Of a stretch of 64,000 nucleotides of DNA, positions 44,775 to 53,476 are shown piece by piece. The position numbers and the translations under genes were made by a program. Position 1 is the first letter of the stretch, and each line of letters opens with the position of its first letter. Source of the DNA: an uncultured Sutterella sp. (GTDB lineage Bacteria > Pseudomonadota > Gammaproteobacteria > Burkholderiales > Burkholderiaceae_F); contig UQOW01000008.1 of NCBI GenBank assembly GCA_900542805.1, positions 6,026-70,025 of the forward strand, given 5' to 3'. The notes beneath the pieces were generated by a model. It did not search any database, was not told the DNA's origin, and was given only the letters and a program-made list of their open reading frames with translations.

Positions 44775-46052
44775 ATGGAAGGGATACAATCGGACAATGT
44801 TGTCGTCGCAATCGACATCGGCGCAAGTAAGGTCGAAGTTGCCGTTGCCGACATCAGCGTGCCCAAGCAAATCGATGTGATTGGCATCGGTAAGGTGCCT
44901 TCTATGGGGGTTGTCGACGGATGCATTCAAGATATTGAAAGCGCCGTCGAATCGATTCGGCATGCTGTCCAAGAAGCAAGTGAAACCTCCGGCTACCCGA
45001 TTAGCCACGTCACGGCGGCTTTTACGGGGAAAAACCTCCACTGCGTCAATAAAATCGGAAAACTCGTGCTCTCGGGCGATGAGATTACGCGTGAGGATGT
45101 GGCCGCAGCCACAAAGCTTGCGATGGTTTTCGACCCGAAGATTCATGACGCCGATACCGATCCGTCTTTAAAGCACGAATCCGATACGGTGGTTATGCAC
45201 TCGGTCAAGGGGTACACGATTGACGATGATGACACGATGATTGCCGATCCGGTCGGCATGGCAGGAACGGTTCTTAAGGCGCACGTGCACTTGGCTATTG
45301 GGTCGGACAGCATTGCCGTGAATCTCGCCAAATGCATCCGCAAGGCCGGGCTTGACCTAGACGATGTCGTGATGCAACCGTGGGCGAGCGCCGAAAGTTG
45401 CCTGACGTCCACGGAAAAAGAGCTCGGCGTGATTTTGATTGATTTCGGGGACGGCGCGGCCGATGTCGCCTGCTATCGGGGCAATCAAATTCAGTACACG
45501 GCCGTCGATCCCAAGGGCGGGCGGTACCTATCCAGGGATATTGCCTCGGGAATCGGCTGCTCGCTCGATGCGGCTGAGGATATTAAGCTCACATACGGCC
45601 ACTTGGACGACCGTCCTGATGATGTTTTCACGCAGATTCGTTACACACACGATGCCACGGGGACCGAACGCGTGATTACGGCCCGCGAAATCGTCGGCAT
45701 CATCAAGCCGAGAGCTCAGGAAATCATCGAGCAGATTGCAAGAACGCACCTGCTGCGGGATAACTGGCTGGGACGAGCTGCCGCCGGCGTTGTCATTACG
45801 GGCGGTATGGCCAAGATGCCCGGGTTCGATGCCATGATTCGAAAAACCTACGGTCTTCCGGTTCGCATCGGGGAGCCCTTGCGGGTTCGCTCCACGCGTT
45901 TTTCCTTAACCGATCCGGAAGATGCCACCGTGATGGGTGTTTTAGCGCAGATTCAAAAGCATCGCGAAATCGGCGAACATCGGACCGAACGCTCTCGTAG
46001 CGGCATTATGGGGTTCCTGCGCGGACTCATCTACGGGGACTTCAGCGACTGA
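44775..46052 (+). CDS. ftsA: Cell division protein FtsA
   Basis: Actin-like ATPase that tethers FtsZ to the membrane. VVVAIDIGASKVEVAVAD (phosphate 1), LIDFGDGAADVACYRGN (phosphate 2), the GVVITGGMAKMPGFD adenosine motif and a C-terminal amphipathic tail (GIMGFLRGLIYGDF) are all present. Length 425. It starts 1 bp after ftsQ. ftsZ does not follow directly as in most proteobacteria: a tRNA operon on the other strand and ung come first. Confidence 0.97.
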   Translation: MEGIQSDNVVVAIDIGASKVEVAVADISVPKQIDVIGIGKVPSMGVVDGCIQDIESAVESIRHAVQEASETSGYPISHVTAAFTGKNLHCVNKIGKLVLSGDEITREDVAAATKLAMVFDPKIHDADTDPSLKHESDTVVMHSVKGYTIDDDDTMIADPVGMAGTVLKAHVHLAIGSDSIAVNLAKCIRKAGLDLDDVVMQPWASAESCLTSTEKELGVILIDFGDGAADVACYRGNQIQYTAVDPKGGRYLSRDIASGIGCSLDAAEDIKLTYGHLDDRPDDVFTQIRYTHDATGTERVITAREIVGIIKPRAQEIIEQIARTHLLRDNWLGRAAAGVVITGGMAKMPGFDAMIRKTYGLPVRIGEPLRVRSTRFSLTDPEDATVMGVLAQIQKHREIGEHRTERSRSGIMGFLRGLIYGDFSD

Positions 46053-46055
46053 CGA

Positions 46056-46091
46056 GAAAGAAAAACCCTCCCGGAGAAGGCTCCGAGAGGG
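46056..46091 (-). terminator. Terminator of the Pro-Arg-His tRNA operon
   Basis: CCCTC plus CGGAG (46066-46076) pair with CTCCG plus GAGGG (46081-46091) with one C-A mismatch. On the minus strand a T5 run follows. It lies 8 bp after tRNA-His and 13 bp after the ftsA stop on the opposite strand. Confidence 0.8.
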
Positions 46092-46098
46092 CTGAAAC

Positions 46099-46175
46099 TG
46101 GGGTGGGAGATGGGACTCGAACCCACGACAACCGGAATCACAATCCGGGACTCTACCAACTGAGCTACACCCACC
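46099..46175 (-). tRNA. tRNA-His(GTG)
   Basis: Cloverleaf with an encoded CCA end. The anticodon GTG lies between a 5-bp CCGGA/TCCGG stem, and the extra G at position -1 is opposite C73, as in bacterial tRNA-His. The acceptor stem has a U6-U67 mismatch, and the D stem a G10-U25 wobble. Last gene of the Pro-Arg-His operon. Confidence 0.96.
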
Positions 46176-46187
46176 GTTAAATTTTTC

Positions 46188-46264
46188 TGGCCTGCCCGGC
46201 AGGATTCGAACCAGCGACCCTCGGCTTAGAAGGCCGATGCTCTATCCAACTGAGCTACGGGCAG
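46188..46264 (-). tRNA. tRNA-Arg(TCT)
   Basis: 77-nt cloverleaf with an encoded CCA. The acceptor stem CTGCCCG/CGGGCAG is perfect and the anticodon TCT reads AGA/AGG. Middle gene of the minus-strand tRNA operon. Confidence 0.97.
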
Positions 46265-46287
46265 TTCCGGGACACACGCCACCTCTA

Positions 46288-46364
46288 TGGTCGGGGTGAA
46301 GAGATTCGAACTCCCGACATCCTGCTCCCAAAGCAGGCGCGCTACCGGGCTGCGCTACACCCCG
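46288..46364 (-). tRNA. tRNA-Pro(TGG)
   Basis: 77-nt cloverleaf with an encoded CCA. Acceptor stem CGGGGTG/CACCCCG, anticodon TGG in a CCTGC/GCAGG stem. First gene of the operon, 13 bp after a near-consensus -10 box. Confidence 0.97.
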
Positions 46365-46377
46365 AAAGAGGAAGCGG

Positions 46378-46405
46378 ATTATAGCAAAGGTCCGTCTTCT
46401 TGCAA
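46378..46405 (-). promoter_or_regulatory. Strong promoter of the tRNA operon
   Basis: On the minus strand TTGCAA (46400-46405) and a perfect TATAAT (46378-46383) are 16 bp apart, with TGC directly before the -10 (extended -10). It is followed by the tRNA-Pro 5' end. Confidence 0.85.
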
Positions 46406-46551
46406 CGGCAAAAAGCAAACTCGGCGTATCGAGACCCTGAAAGTGTCTCTCGTCAGGGAGTGGGAAGGCTCTTTCTTCGTAAAATTAAAAGCCTCGGCAA
46501 TCAACATGTACGGGTGTGCATCAAGGGCGTTGCCGGCGCAAAGGATTGAGT

Positions 46552-47304
46552 GTGACGCACGAAAAAGAACAAGGAGCATTAGAGAACCTTGATTTTGTCA
46601 GGGGCCCGTACTCGGCCGGGTGGGAAGAACCGTTGACGGCTTTTTTTTCCTCGCCTACGGGCAACGTTCTCACGCAAAGACTCAAGGAGCGCTTACTGGC
46701 CGGAGCCACTATTTACCCGAGCGACCCCTTGCGCGTGTTGCGAGAAATCACCCCCGAAGCTACCCGCGTTGTCATTCTCGGACAAGATCCGTACCACGGG
46801 CCGGGGCAGGCCGTCGGCATGGCCTTTTCCGTGCCGCCGTCGTTAAAGCGGTTACCTCCGAGTCTTAAAAATATCTTCAAAGAAATTGCCGGGGAATTTG
46901 GCTGTCCCGTGCGCGAAAACGGAGATCTGACGGACTGGGTTAGCCAGGGGGTTTTGCTGCTTAATACGGTTTTAACCGTCGAGTGCGGAGTTCCAGCAAG
47001 TCACGGTGCCTTCGGTTGGCAGACGCTCACGGAATCTCTTTTGGCGGCGCTCCTGCGGACACCTCGCCCTCGGGTTTTTATGCTTTGGGGGGCTCATGCA
47101 CAGGCAAAAGAAGCGCTGATTCGGGAAAACGCTGTCAGCGACACGTTGATTTTAAAGGCCAATCACCCGTCTCCGCTTTCGGCAAGGCGCTCCCCGGCTC
47201 CCTTTGTCGGATGCGGGCATTTTACCCGAGCCAATGCGTTTTTCGTAGAGCACGGAGAAAAGCCGATCGGTTGGTTCAATCCGCACCAAGGTCTGCTTTT
47301 TTAA
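46552..47304 (+). CDS. ung: Uracil-DNA glycosylase (family 1)
   Basis: Removes uracil from DNA in base-excision repair. The catalytic water-activating GQDPYHGPGQAVGMAFSVP motif, LLLNTVLTVECG, and the HPSPLSA loop are intact. The GTG at 46552, with AGGA 6 bp upstream, gives 250 residues; the frame runs to 46516 without family similarity. It sits between the tRNA operon and ftsZ, an unusual place. Confidence 0.97.
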   Translation: MTHEKEQGALENLDFVRGPYSAGWEEPLTAFFSSPTGNVLTQRLKERLLAGATIYPSDPLRVLREITPEATRVVILGQDPYHGPGQAVGMAFSVPPSLKRLPPSLKNIFKEIAGEFGCPVRENGDLTDWVSQGVLLLNTVLTVECGVPASHGAFGWQTLTESLLAALLRTPRPRVFMLWGAHAQAKEALIRENAVSDTLILKANHPSPLSARRSPAPFVGCGHFTRANAFFVEHGEKPIGWFNPHQGLLF

Positions 47305-47376
47305 AGGGCGCAAAAGAGAAGGCGCGGACGCACTTTCGGGGCGCTTTTTAGGATCAGGGTCTCGGGTCTTTTTGTG

Positions 47377-47412
47377 TAGAATTGCAAAAACTTCTGCCCG
47401 ATCGGGACAGAA
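47377..47412 (+). promoter_or_regulatory. Candidate -10 box and dyad upstream of ftsZ
   Basis: TAGAAT (47377-47382) is followed at 47392-47412 by a near-perfect palindrome (TTCTG, CCCGATCGGG, then A and CAGAA), about 110 bp before the ftsZ start. No convincing -35 box was found. This could be the separate promoter that ftsZ needs now that it is detached from ftsA. Confidence 0.35.
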
Positions 47413-47519
47413 ACGGCAAACCGCGATTGTTTGCTCGCTGTTTGTTTTCATTCGGTCGATTCCGAACGATTAAAAGCGTCTTCGGAACGCGCCGCAAGTT
47501 TCGTGAACAAGGAAATGTG

Positions 47520-48782
47520 ATGTCTTTGCAGATTATTAATGATCAGCCCGAAATGTTTAACGCAGTCATCAAAGTCATCGGCGTGGGCGGCGGCGGAGGA
47601 AATGCCGTTGAGCACATGATTGACAATGAGGCGCAGGGCATCACGTTCATTGCTGCCAACACCGATCAGCAGGCCTTAAATCGCTCTCGAGCCGATATCA
47701 TTATTCCGCTTGGGAAAACGGGGCTCGGGGCCGGTGCACGCCCCGAGGTCGGTGCTATGGCCGCGCAGGAAGCCAGCGAAAAAATTCGCGAGGCCTTAGA
47801 GGGCACCAACCTTTTATTTATCACAGCCGGTATGGGCGGCGGAACCGGAACGGGTGCCGCACCGGTTATTGCCGAGATTGCCAAACAGCTCGGAATTTTA
47901 ACGATTGCCGTTGTGACCAAACCCTTCGGTTTTGAGGGGATGCGCCGCATGCGTCAAGCTCAGGCCGGCATTGAAAACTTAAAAGACAAGGTCGACAGTC
48001 TCATTGTCATTTTGAACGACAAACTTGAAGAAGAGGTCGGGGAAGATGCCACGATGCTCGACTGCTTTGCAGCGGCCGATGACGTGCTCTACAAGGCGTG
48101 TAACGGTATTGCGGAAATTATCCACACACCGGGCTTGATTAACGTGGACTTTGAAGACTTAAAGACCGTGATGGGAGCGCGCGGAACGGCCATGATGGGA
48201 ACGGCCACGGCGGCCGGCGATCACCGTGCGCACGAAGCGGCCGAACGGGCCATTACCTGTCCGCTTCTGGAAGGTGCCAATTTGCAGGGTGCCCGCGGAC
48301 TCCTTGTGTATGTGACGGCTTCGGCGGCAACGATGAAGCAAAGCGAAGTACGCGAAGTAATGTCCATCATGAAGAACTTCGTCAGTAAGGACGCCATCCA
48401 GATTGTCGGTACGGCCTTTGATAATGACATGGGCGAAGAGCTTCGCGTGACGGTGGTGGCGACGGGTCTGGATACGCCCGAATCGGAGGCAGGAGCCGCT
48501 ACTGTTTTTAAGCCCTTTATCATCAACAATGCGGCAGCCGGGACGGCAAAACCGGTTGCAGCAACGACAACTCCCGAGCCTGTGGAGCAGCCTCAGGCCG
48601 AAGCTGATGTCAAGGCCCCCGGCGCTCCGGCCCAGTTCGACCAAGCGCCCTCGGCGCCGACCGAATCGATCTCTGCTACGCCGACAACCGTTGCCGAGCC
48701 CTTCTGGAAGAACCCTGCCGGACACGCTTCGTCTTCCTTTGATGTGCCGACCTTTATTCGCAACAACAGCGAGAAAAAGTAA
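47520..48782 (+). CDS. ftsZ: Cell division protein FtsZ
   Basis: Tubulin-like GTPase forming the Z ring. The GTP-binding loop is GMGGGTGTGAAP and the T7 loop is NVDFEDLKTVM. A Pro/Ala-rich linker (about 325-400) precedes the conserved C-terminal peptide FDVPTFIRNN, which binds FtsA and ZipA-like partners. The ATG at 47520, with AAGGAAATGTG upstream, gives 420 residues; upstream in-frame codons are not conserved. lpxC follows after 13 bp. Confidence 0.97.
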   Translation: MSLQIINDQPEMFNAVIKVIGVGGGGGNAVEHMIDNEAQGITFIAANTDQQALNRSRADIIIPLGKTGLGAGARPEVGAMAAQEASEKIREALEGTNLLFITAGMGGGTGTGAAPVIAEIAKQLGILTIAVVTKPFGFEGMRRMRQAQAGIENLKDKVDSLIVILNDKLEEEVGEDATMLDCFAAADDVLYKACNGIAEIIHTPGLINVDFEDLKTVMGARGTAMMGTATAAGDHRAHEAAERAITCPLLEGANLQGARGLLVYVTASAATMKQSEVREVMSIMKNFVSKDAIQIVGTAFDNDMGEELRVTVVATGLDTPESEAGAATVFKPFIINNAAAGTAKPVAATTTPEPVEQPQAEADVKAPGAPAQFDQAPSAPTESISATPTTVAEPFWKNPAGHASSSFDVPTFIRNNSEKK

Positions 48783-48795
48783 AGGGTATCCGTCG

Positions 48796-49662
48796 ATGAT
48801 CAAGCAAAAAACGTTGGCATCGGAGGCCACGGTAAACGGCATCGGACTGCATTCGGGAAAAGAAATCTGCATGCGGATTATGCCGGCGCCGGAAAATTTC
48901 GGAATTCGCTTTCGTCGTACGGACATCACGCCGGCGGTCGAGATTCTCGCTCAGGCCACGCGCGTCAATGACACGCGTCTTGCAACCGCTGTCTTTGAAG
49001 GGAAGGTGTTCGTTTCCACAATCGAGCATTTAATGAGCGCGCTGTGCGGTCTTTCGGTCGATAACGCCCTCATTGAGGTCAATGCTCCGGAAACGCCGAT
49101 TCTCGACGGATCGGCCTTAGGATACACAGACTTAATGGAACGCGCCGGAATCGTTGAGCAAGACGCGCCGCGTCGCTTTTGCCGCATCAGAAAGACCGTT
49201 CGTGTCACCGAGGGCGACAAGTGGGCAAAGCTTGAGCCCTTTGAGGGTTTTACCGCCGAGTTCACGATTGCCTTTAATAATCCCGTGATTGACAAAACCG
49301 TCCAGACCGTCTCGTTTCATTCCGAGAGCGATGACTACGTCAAAGCGGTTGCGTACGCACGCACGTTTTGTTTTGCCGAAGACGTCAAGAAAATGCATGC
49401 CGCGGGCCTGGCATTAGGTGGATCGCTTGAAAACGCCGTTGTCGTCGAAGGGGATGCGATTCTTAACCCCGAGGGCCTAAGAGCTCCAGATGAGTTCGCC
49501 AAGCATAAGCTCCTAGATTCCATCGGGGATCTGTACGTCCTAGGGTTCCCCCTTTATGCCAAATACAGCGCCTACAAATCCGGGCACGGACTGAATAACC
49601 GACTGCTCCGCACGGTGCTTTCTGAAAAGGACGCTTGGGAAATCGTCTCTCAGGAGGTCTGA
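48796..49662 (+). CDS. lpxC: UDP-3-O-acyl-N-acetylglucosamine deacetylase
   Basis: Zinc deacetylase committing precursors to lipid A synthesis. TLASEATVNGIGLHSGKE, the zinc ligand motif STIEHLMSAL, and HKLLDSIGDLYVLG with SGHGLNNRLLR are diagnostic. Length 288 is slightly short; the C-terminal end stops soon after the last helix. It ends in a 13-bp overlap with the opposing DUF721 gene. Confidence 0.96.
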   Translation: MIKQKTLASEATVNGIGLHSGKEICMRIMPAPENFGIRFRRTDITPAVEILAQATRVNDTRLATAVFEGKVFVSTIEHLMSALCGLSVDNALIEVNAPETPILDGSALGYTDLMERAGIVEQDAPRRFCRIRKTVRVTEGDKWAKLEPFEGFTAEFTIAFNNPVIDKTVQTVSFHSESDDYVKAVAYARTFCFAEDVKKMHAAGLALGGSLENAVVVEGDAILNPEGLRAPDEFAKHKLLDSIGDLYVLGFPLYAKYSAYKSGHGLNNRLLRTVLSEKDAWEIVSQEV

Positions 49663-50129
49663 CGCAAGGTCTTCGCAAGTGACATGAGTGCGTTTCGCAA
49701 GGCCGTATCGCGTATAGTTTTTGCGCCCTTTTCCAGGCTTTCGGCCCCGGTCAGGGTCCCGGTGCGCGCCGGCGACGTGCTTGGGACCACTCCCACGTCA
49801 AGGGGCTTGACGGTCGGCCTTACGACGATATCAAGCGCAAGAACGAAGCCTTTTTCCTGCAAGGCTGCCTCAAGGCGCGGCAAAACCTGTCGCAATTTTG
49901 TCTTTTGTAACGCATTGGGGACAAACAAAACAATTTTTTTATCGGTCACGCGCACACAGGAGATATTCGTCCAATCCGGCCCGCGACAAACGCTTTGAAG
50001 AATCGGCGAGAGAATCGATAAAACGCGCCTGGAGTTCGCGAGGGCCTGAGTTAAGGTGTCGGCACCATCTGCTACCCCGAGGGCATACTCGGAGAGGCGT
50101 TTGGGGTAATTATTCGAAATTGTCGACAT
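49650..50129 (-). CDS. DUF721 (DciA-like) domain protein
   Basis: 159-residue protein with a DUF721-like N-terminal half (NSRRVLSILSPILQSVCRGP, then CVRVTDKKIVLFVPNALQKTKLRQVLPRLEAAL). The fold is shared with DciA, a replicative helicase loader factor, and genes of this family commonly sit between lpxC and secA in betaproteobacteria. The ribosome site is weak. The role is inferred from position and fold pattern only. Confidence 0.7.
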   Translation of the reverse strand: MSTISNNYPKRLSEYALGVADGADTLTQALANSRRVLSILSPILQSVCRGPDWTNISCVRVTDKKIVLFVPNALQKTKLRQVLPRLEAALQEKGFVLALDIVVRPTVKPLDVGVVPSTSPARTGTLTGAESLEKGAKTIRDTALRNALMSLAKTLRQTS

Positions 50130-50205
50130 AGAAACGGACGCGGTCCATAGGCCTAGCTCAGGCGCAGTTTAACGGTTTTTTGCGCTTTCTAACCGAATTG
50201 CCGTG

Positions 50206-50214
50206 TGCGATAAT
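50206..50214 (+). promoter_or_regulatory. Candidate extended -10 promoter for secA
   Basis: TGCGATAAT fits an extended -10 element (TGnTATAAT) 89 bp before the secA start. No clear -35 box is seen. Confidence 0.35.
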
Positions 50215-50302
50215 GCACGTTCTGTATTCGGCCCTTGCTTGAAGAAAAGTTAGGTACCGTTCCTGCTGATTGCAAATCGATTTTTTAGGGTTCATTTTCC
50301 GT

Positions 50303-52954
50303 ATGTTTGATTCATTCCTGACGAAGATTTTCGGTAGCCGTAACGAGCGTTTGATTAAGCAATACCGTCGCAAGGTTGCGCTCATCAATAAGCTTGAGCC
50401 TGCGATTCAGAAATTGACCGATGCGGAGCTTGCGCAAAAAACCGAAGAGTTCCGTGCGCGTTATGCCAAGGGCGAGACACTGGAAAAGCTCTTGCCGGAA
50501 GCCTTTGCCGTTGCCCGGGAAGCGAGTTTCCGTGTTCTCGGACAGCGTCCTTACGATGTGCAGTTAATCGGTGCGATGGTTTTAAACGACAACAAGATTG
50601 CCGAAATGCGCACGGGGGAAGGTAAGACCTTAACGGCTGTCATGGCCGTGTATTTAAACGCCATTGCCGGAAAAGGCGTACACGTTGTGACCGTGAACGA
50701 TTACCTGGCTTCGCGTGATGCGGCCTGGATGGGGCACGTCTATAACTTTCTGGGTCTTACAGTCGGAACGATTTTGTCGTCCGTACAGGATACCGAAAGT
50801 AAGCGTAAGGCCTATGCGGCCGATGTGACGTACGGTACCAATAACGAATTCGGGTTTGACTACCTACGTGACAATATGGAATACGAAGTGAGCCATCGCC
50901 GTCAGCGGGGTCTTTTTTATGCCATCGTCGACGAGGTGGACTCGATTTTGATCGATGAAGCGAGAACGCCGCTCATTATCTCGGGCTCGGCTGAGGACAG
51001 CACGGAACTGTACCGTCAGGTCAACGACATCCCGGCGCTTTTGATTCGTCAGAAGGAAGAAAAGGGACCGGGCGACTACTGGGTCGACGAAAAGCAGCAT
51101 CAGGTGTACCTATCGGATGCCGGTCATGAGCACGTGGAAAAGATTTTGATTGAGCGCGGCATGATCAAAGACAACACGAGTCTTTACTCGGCGCAAAACA
51201 TCATGATTATGAGCCACTTGATTGCCTCGCTTCGCGCCCATACGCTTTTCCATCGCGACCAGCACTACGTGGTTCAAAACGGCGAGATTGTCATTGTGGA
51301 CGAGTTTACGGGACGCCTCATGCCCGGTCGCCGTTGGTCCGACGGTCTGCATCAGGCCATCGAGGCCAAGGAAGGCGTGGAGATTAAGCAGGAAAACCAA
51401 ACCCTTGCCTCCATTACGTTCCAGAACTATTTCCGTATGTACAAGAAGCTTGCGGGTATGACGGGGACGGCCGACACGGAAGCCTACGAATTCCAGGACA
51501 TTTACGGTTTGGAAACGGTGGTGATTCCTACGCACCGTAAGATGATTCGTGTCGACGAGCAAGACAAAGTCTTTAGGACCGAAGAAGAAAAGTACCGGGC
51601 TATCATTCGTGATATTCAGGCCTGCCATGCACGCCATCAACCGGTTTTGGTCGGTACGACCTCTATTGAAAATTCCGAGCGCCTTTCCAAGATGCTCGAC
51701 AAACTCGGCATTGACCACAACGTGCTAAACGCCAAGCAGCACGAACGCGAAGCGCAGGTCATTCTCGAGGCCGGACGCCCCGGTGTCGTGACGATTGCGA
51801 CAAACATGGCAGGTCGCGGTACCGATATTGTTTTGGGCGGCGGAATCAACAAGCGCCTGGATGAAATTAACTTTGATAATGAGCTGACGGATGAAGAAAA
51901 GAAAAAGCGCTCCGATGCCGTCAAGGCCGATTGGCTCAAGTTGCACGATGAGGTAGTGGCCGCCGGGGGGCTTCGCATCATCGGTAGTGAGCGCCATGAG
52001 TCGCGCCGCATTGACAATCAGCTGCGCGGACGTTCGGGACGTCAGGGTGACCCGGGAAGTTCCGTCTTCTACCTTTCGATGGAAGATCAGCTCCTACGCA
52101 TTTTCGGCGGCGACAGAATGCGCGCCATTGCCGACAGGCTCAAGCTTGAAAAGGACGTGGCCATCGAATCGAAGATGCTCAGCCGCATGATTGAATCGGC
52201 GCAGCGCAAGGTCGAAGGACATAACTACGACATCCGTAAACAGCTTTTGGAATTTGACGATGTCCAAAACGATCAGCGTCAGGAAATCTATCGGCTACGT
52301 AACGAGATTTTGGAAAATAACGACGTGGCTGAAGGAATGAAGGAATTGCGCCACGGGTACTTTACGAGGTTGTTCCGCTCGTACGTGCCGGCCGAAACCG
52401 TCGAAGAGCAGTGGGATTTGGCCGGGTTAATGAAGGTGCTCAAAGAGCAGTGGGGTTTGGATATTCCCATGCAGGCGATGCTCGAGGAAAGTAACGAGAC
52501 GACCGATGAGGATTTGCTCAATAAGCTTTTAGCCGAGAGCGACCGCGTCTTGCGTGAAAAAGAAGAAATCGTCGGACACGAATCTTGGACCAATTTCAGT
52601 AAGAGCGTCTTACTGCAGATGATTGACTCGATGTGGCGACAGCACCTGCAGGCCCTGGATGCCTTGCGCATGGGCGTTTTCTTGAGAAGCTACGCAGCTA
52701 AGCAGCCCAAGCAGGAATACAAGCGTGAAGCGTTCTCGATGTTTGAAACGCTTCTCGATAATATCGCCGAATCGGTCTCGCGCATTCTTATGCGTGTGCA
52801 GATTCAGGTTCAGGACGACTCGGCCGAAACCATTGCCAAGCAAAAACGCGAAGCTGAGGCCGCCGGCATTGATTTTTCCAATGTCGGACGCAACGATCCG
52901 TGCCCGTGCGGTTCGGGTAAGAAATACAAGGATTGCCACGGACGGCTCGCTTAA
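50303..52954 (+). CDS. secA: Preprotein translocase ATPase SecA
   Basis: Motor ATPase of the Sec export pathway, cycling between cytoplasm and SecYEG. MRTGEGKTLTAVM (Walker A), YAIVDEVDSILIDEARTPLIISG (Walker B region), the ATNMAGRGTDIVLGG helicase motif and QLRGRSGRQGDPG are diagnostic. The C-terminal zinc motif DPCPCGSGKKYKDCHG is intact, so SecB binding is expected. The ATG at 50303 is the family start; length 883. Confidence 0.98.
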   Translation: MFDSFLTKIFGSRNERLIKQYRRKVALINKLEPAIQKLTDAELAQKTEEFRARYAKGETLEKLLPEAFAVAREASFRVLGQRPYDVQLIGAMVLNDNKIAEMRTGEGKTLTAVMAVYLNAIAGKGVHVVTVNDYLASRDAAWMGHVYNFLGLTVGTILSSVQDTESKRKAYAADVTYGTNNEFGFDYLRDNMEYEVSHRRQRGLFYAIVDEVDSILIDEARTPLIISGSAEDSTELYRQVNDIPALLIRQKEEKGPGDYWVDEKQHQVYLSDAGHEHVEKILIERGMIKDNTSLYSAQNIMIMSHLIASLRAHTLFHRDQHYVVQNGEIVIVDEFTGRLMPGRRWSDGLHQAIEAKEGVEIKQENQTLASITFQNYFRMYKKLAGMTGTADTEAYEFQDIYGLETVVIPTHRKMIRVDEQDKVFRTEEEKYRAIIRDIQACHARHQPVLVGTTSIENSERLSKMLDKLGIDHNVLNAKQHEREAQVILEAGRPGVVTIATNMAGRGTDIVLGGGINKRLDEINFDNELTDEEKKKRSDAVKADWLKLHDEVVAAGGLRIIGSERHESRRIDNQLRGRSGRQGDPGSSVFYLSMEDQLLRIFGGDRMRAIADRLKLEKDVAIESKMLSRMIESAQRKVEGHNYDIRKQLLEFDDVQNDQRQEIYRLRNEILENNDVAEGMKELRHGYFTRLFRSYVPAETVEEQWDLAGLMKVLKEQWGLDIPMQAMLEESNETTDEDLLNKLLAESDRVLREKEEIVGHESWTNFSKSVLLQMIDSMWRQHLQALDALRMGVFLRSYAAKQPKQEYKREAFSMFETLLDNIAESVSRILMRVQIQVQDDSAETIAKQKREAEAAGIDFSNVGRNDPCPCGSGKKYKDCHGRLA

Positions 52955-53029
52955 TTCGGTTTTTTGTAAAAATAACCATCAAGGCAGCGTGGCAGGGTTT
53001 CCCTTGTTGCGCTGTTTTTGTCCGATGCC

Positions 53030-53476
53030 ATGAAAGAAAAGAGAATCGTTTTCGGAAAAGAGCTTTTTGCCGCCGGAGCCTGTGCCTCGTTTGTCAAAGA
53101 CGCAGGACGCGTTGCCGTCGATGTGCGAGCCGCGTTTTCCATTGACCCGACAGACGTGCGAAAACGCCTTGCCACACATTCGTTTATTGAGTTTGTGCAG
53201 ATTTCAACCGGGGCGTGTCTCGTGCAGGCTAAGGATCCGGAAACCGGAGACATCCAACCGCCTTGCATCTTTTTACTGACAGATGCCTCGTTATCGAACG
53301 ACGTGTTACGACAAATCGGAAAACGCATTTGCTCGGAACTTTCGTATGCGGTCTTTTTGTTTGCTAACGGCAAAGCCGATATGAAACCGGTTCAAACCGA
53401 CAAGGATCCGCGCTTTGAGTCCTTTGCTCAAACGTTGTCTTCTTTAGCGCGTCGCCTTTTTGAGGATAAACGATGA
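53030..53476 (+). CDS. Hypothetical protein between secA and mutT
   Basis: 148 residues, not recognised. There is no signal peptide or membrane segment. It has two central Cys (GAC and PPC) and a C-terminal helix (FAQTLSSLARRLFE). The ATG at 53030 is used; a TTG at 53018 is possible. It overlaps mutT by 4 bp, which supports it as a real translated gene coupled to mutT. The argJ gene often found after secA in betaproteobacteria is not here. Confidence 0.7.
   Translation: MKEKRIVFGKELFAAGACASFVKDAGRVAVDVRAAFSIDPTDVRKRLATHSFIEFVQISTGACLVQAKDPETGDIQPPCIFLLTDASLSNDVLRQIGKRICSELSYAVFLFANGKADMKPVQTDKDPRFESFAQTLSSLARRLFEDKR

Noticed and set aside
47392..47412. LexA (SOS) box upstream of ftsZ or near ung
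   Set aside because: The dyad has CTG-N10-ACAG, not the CTGT-N8-ACAG spacing of a LexA site.
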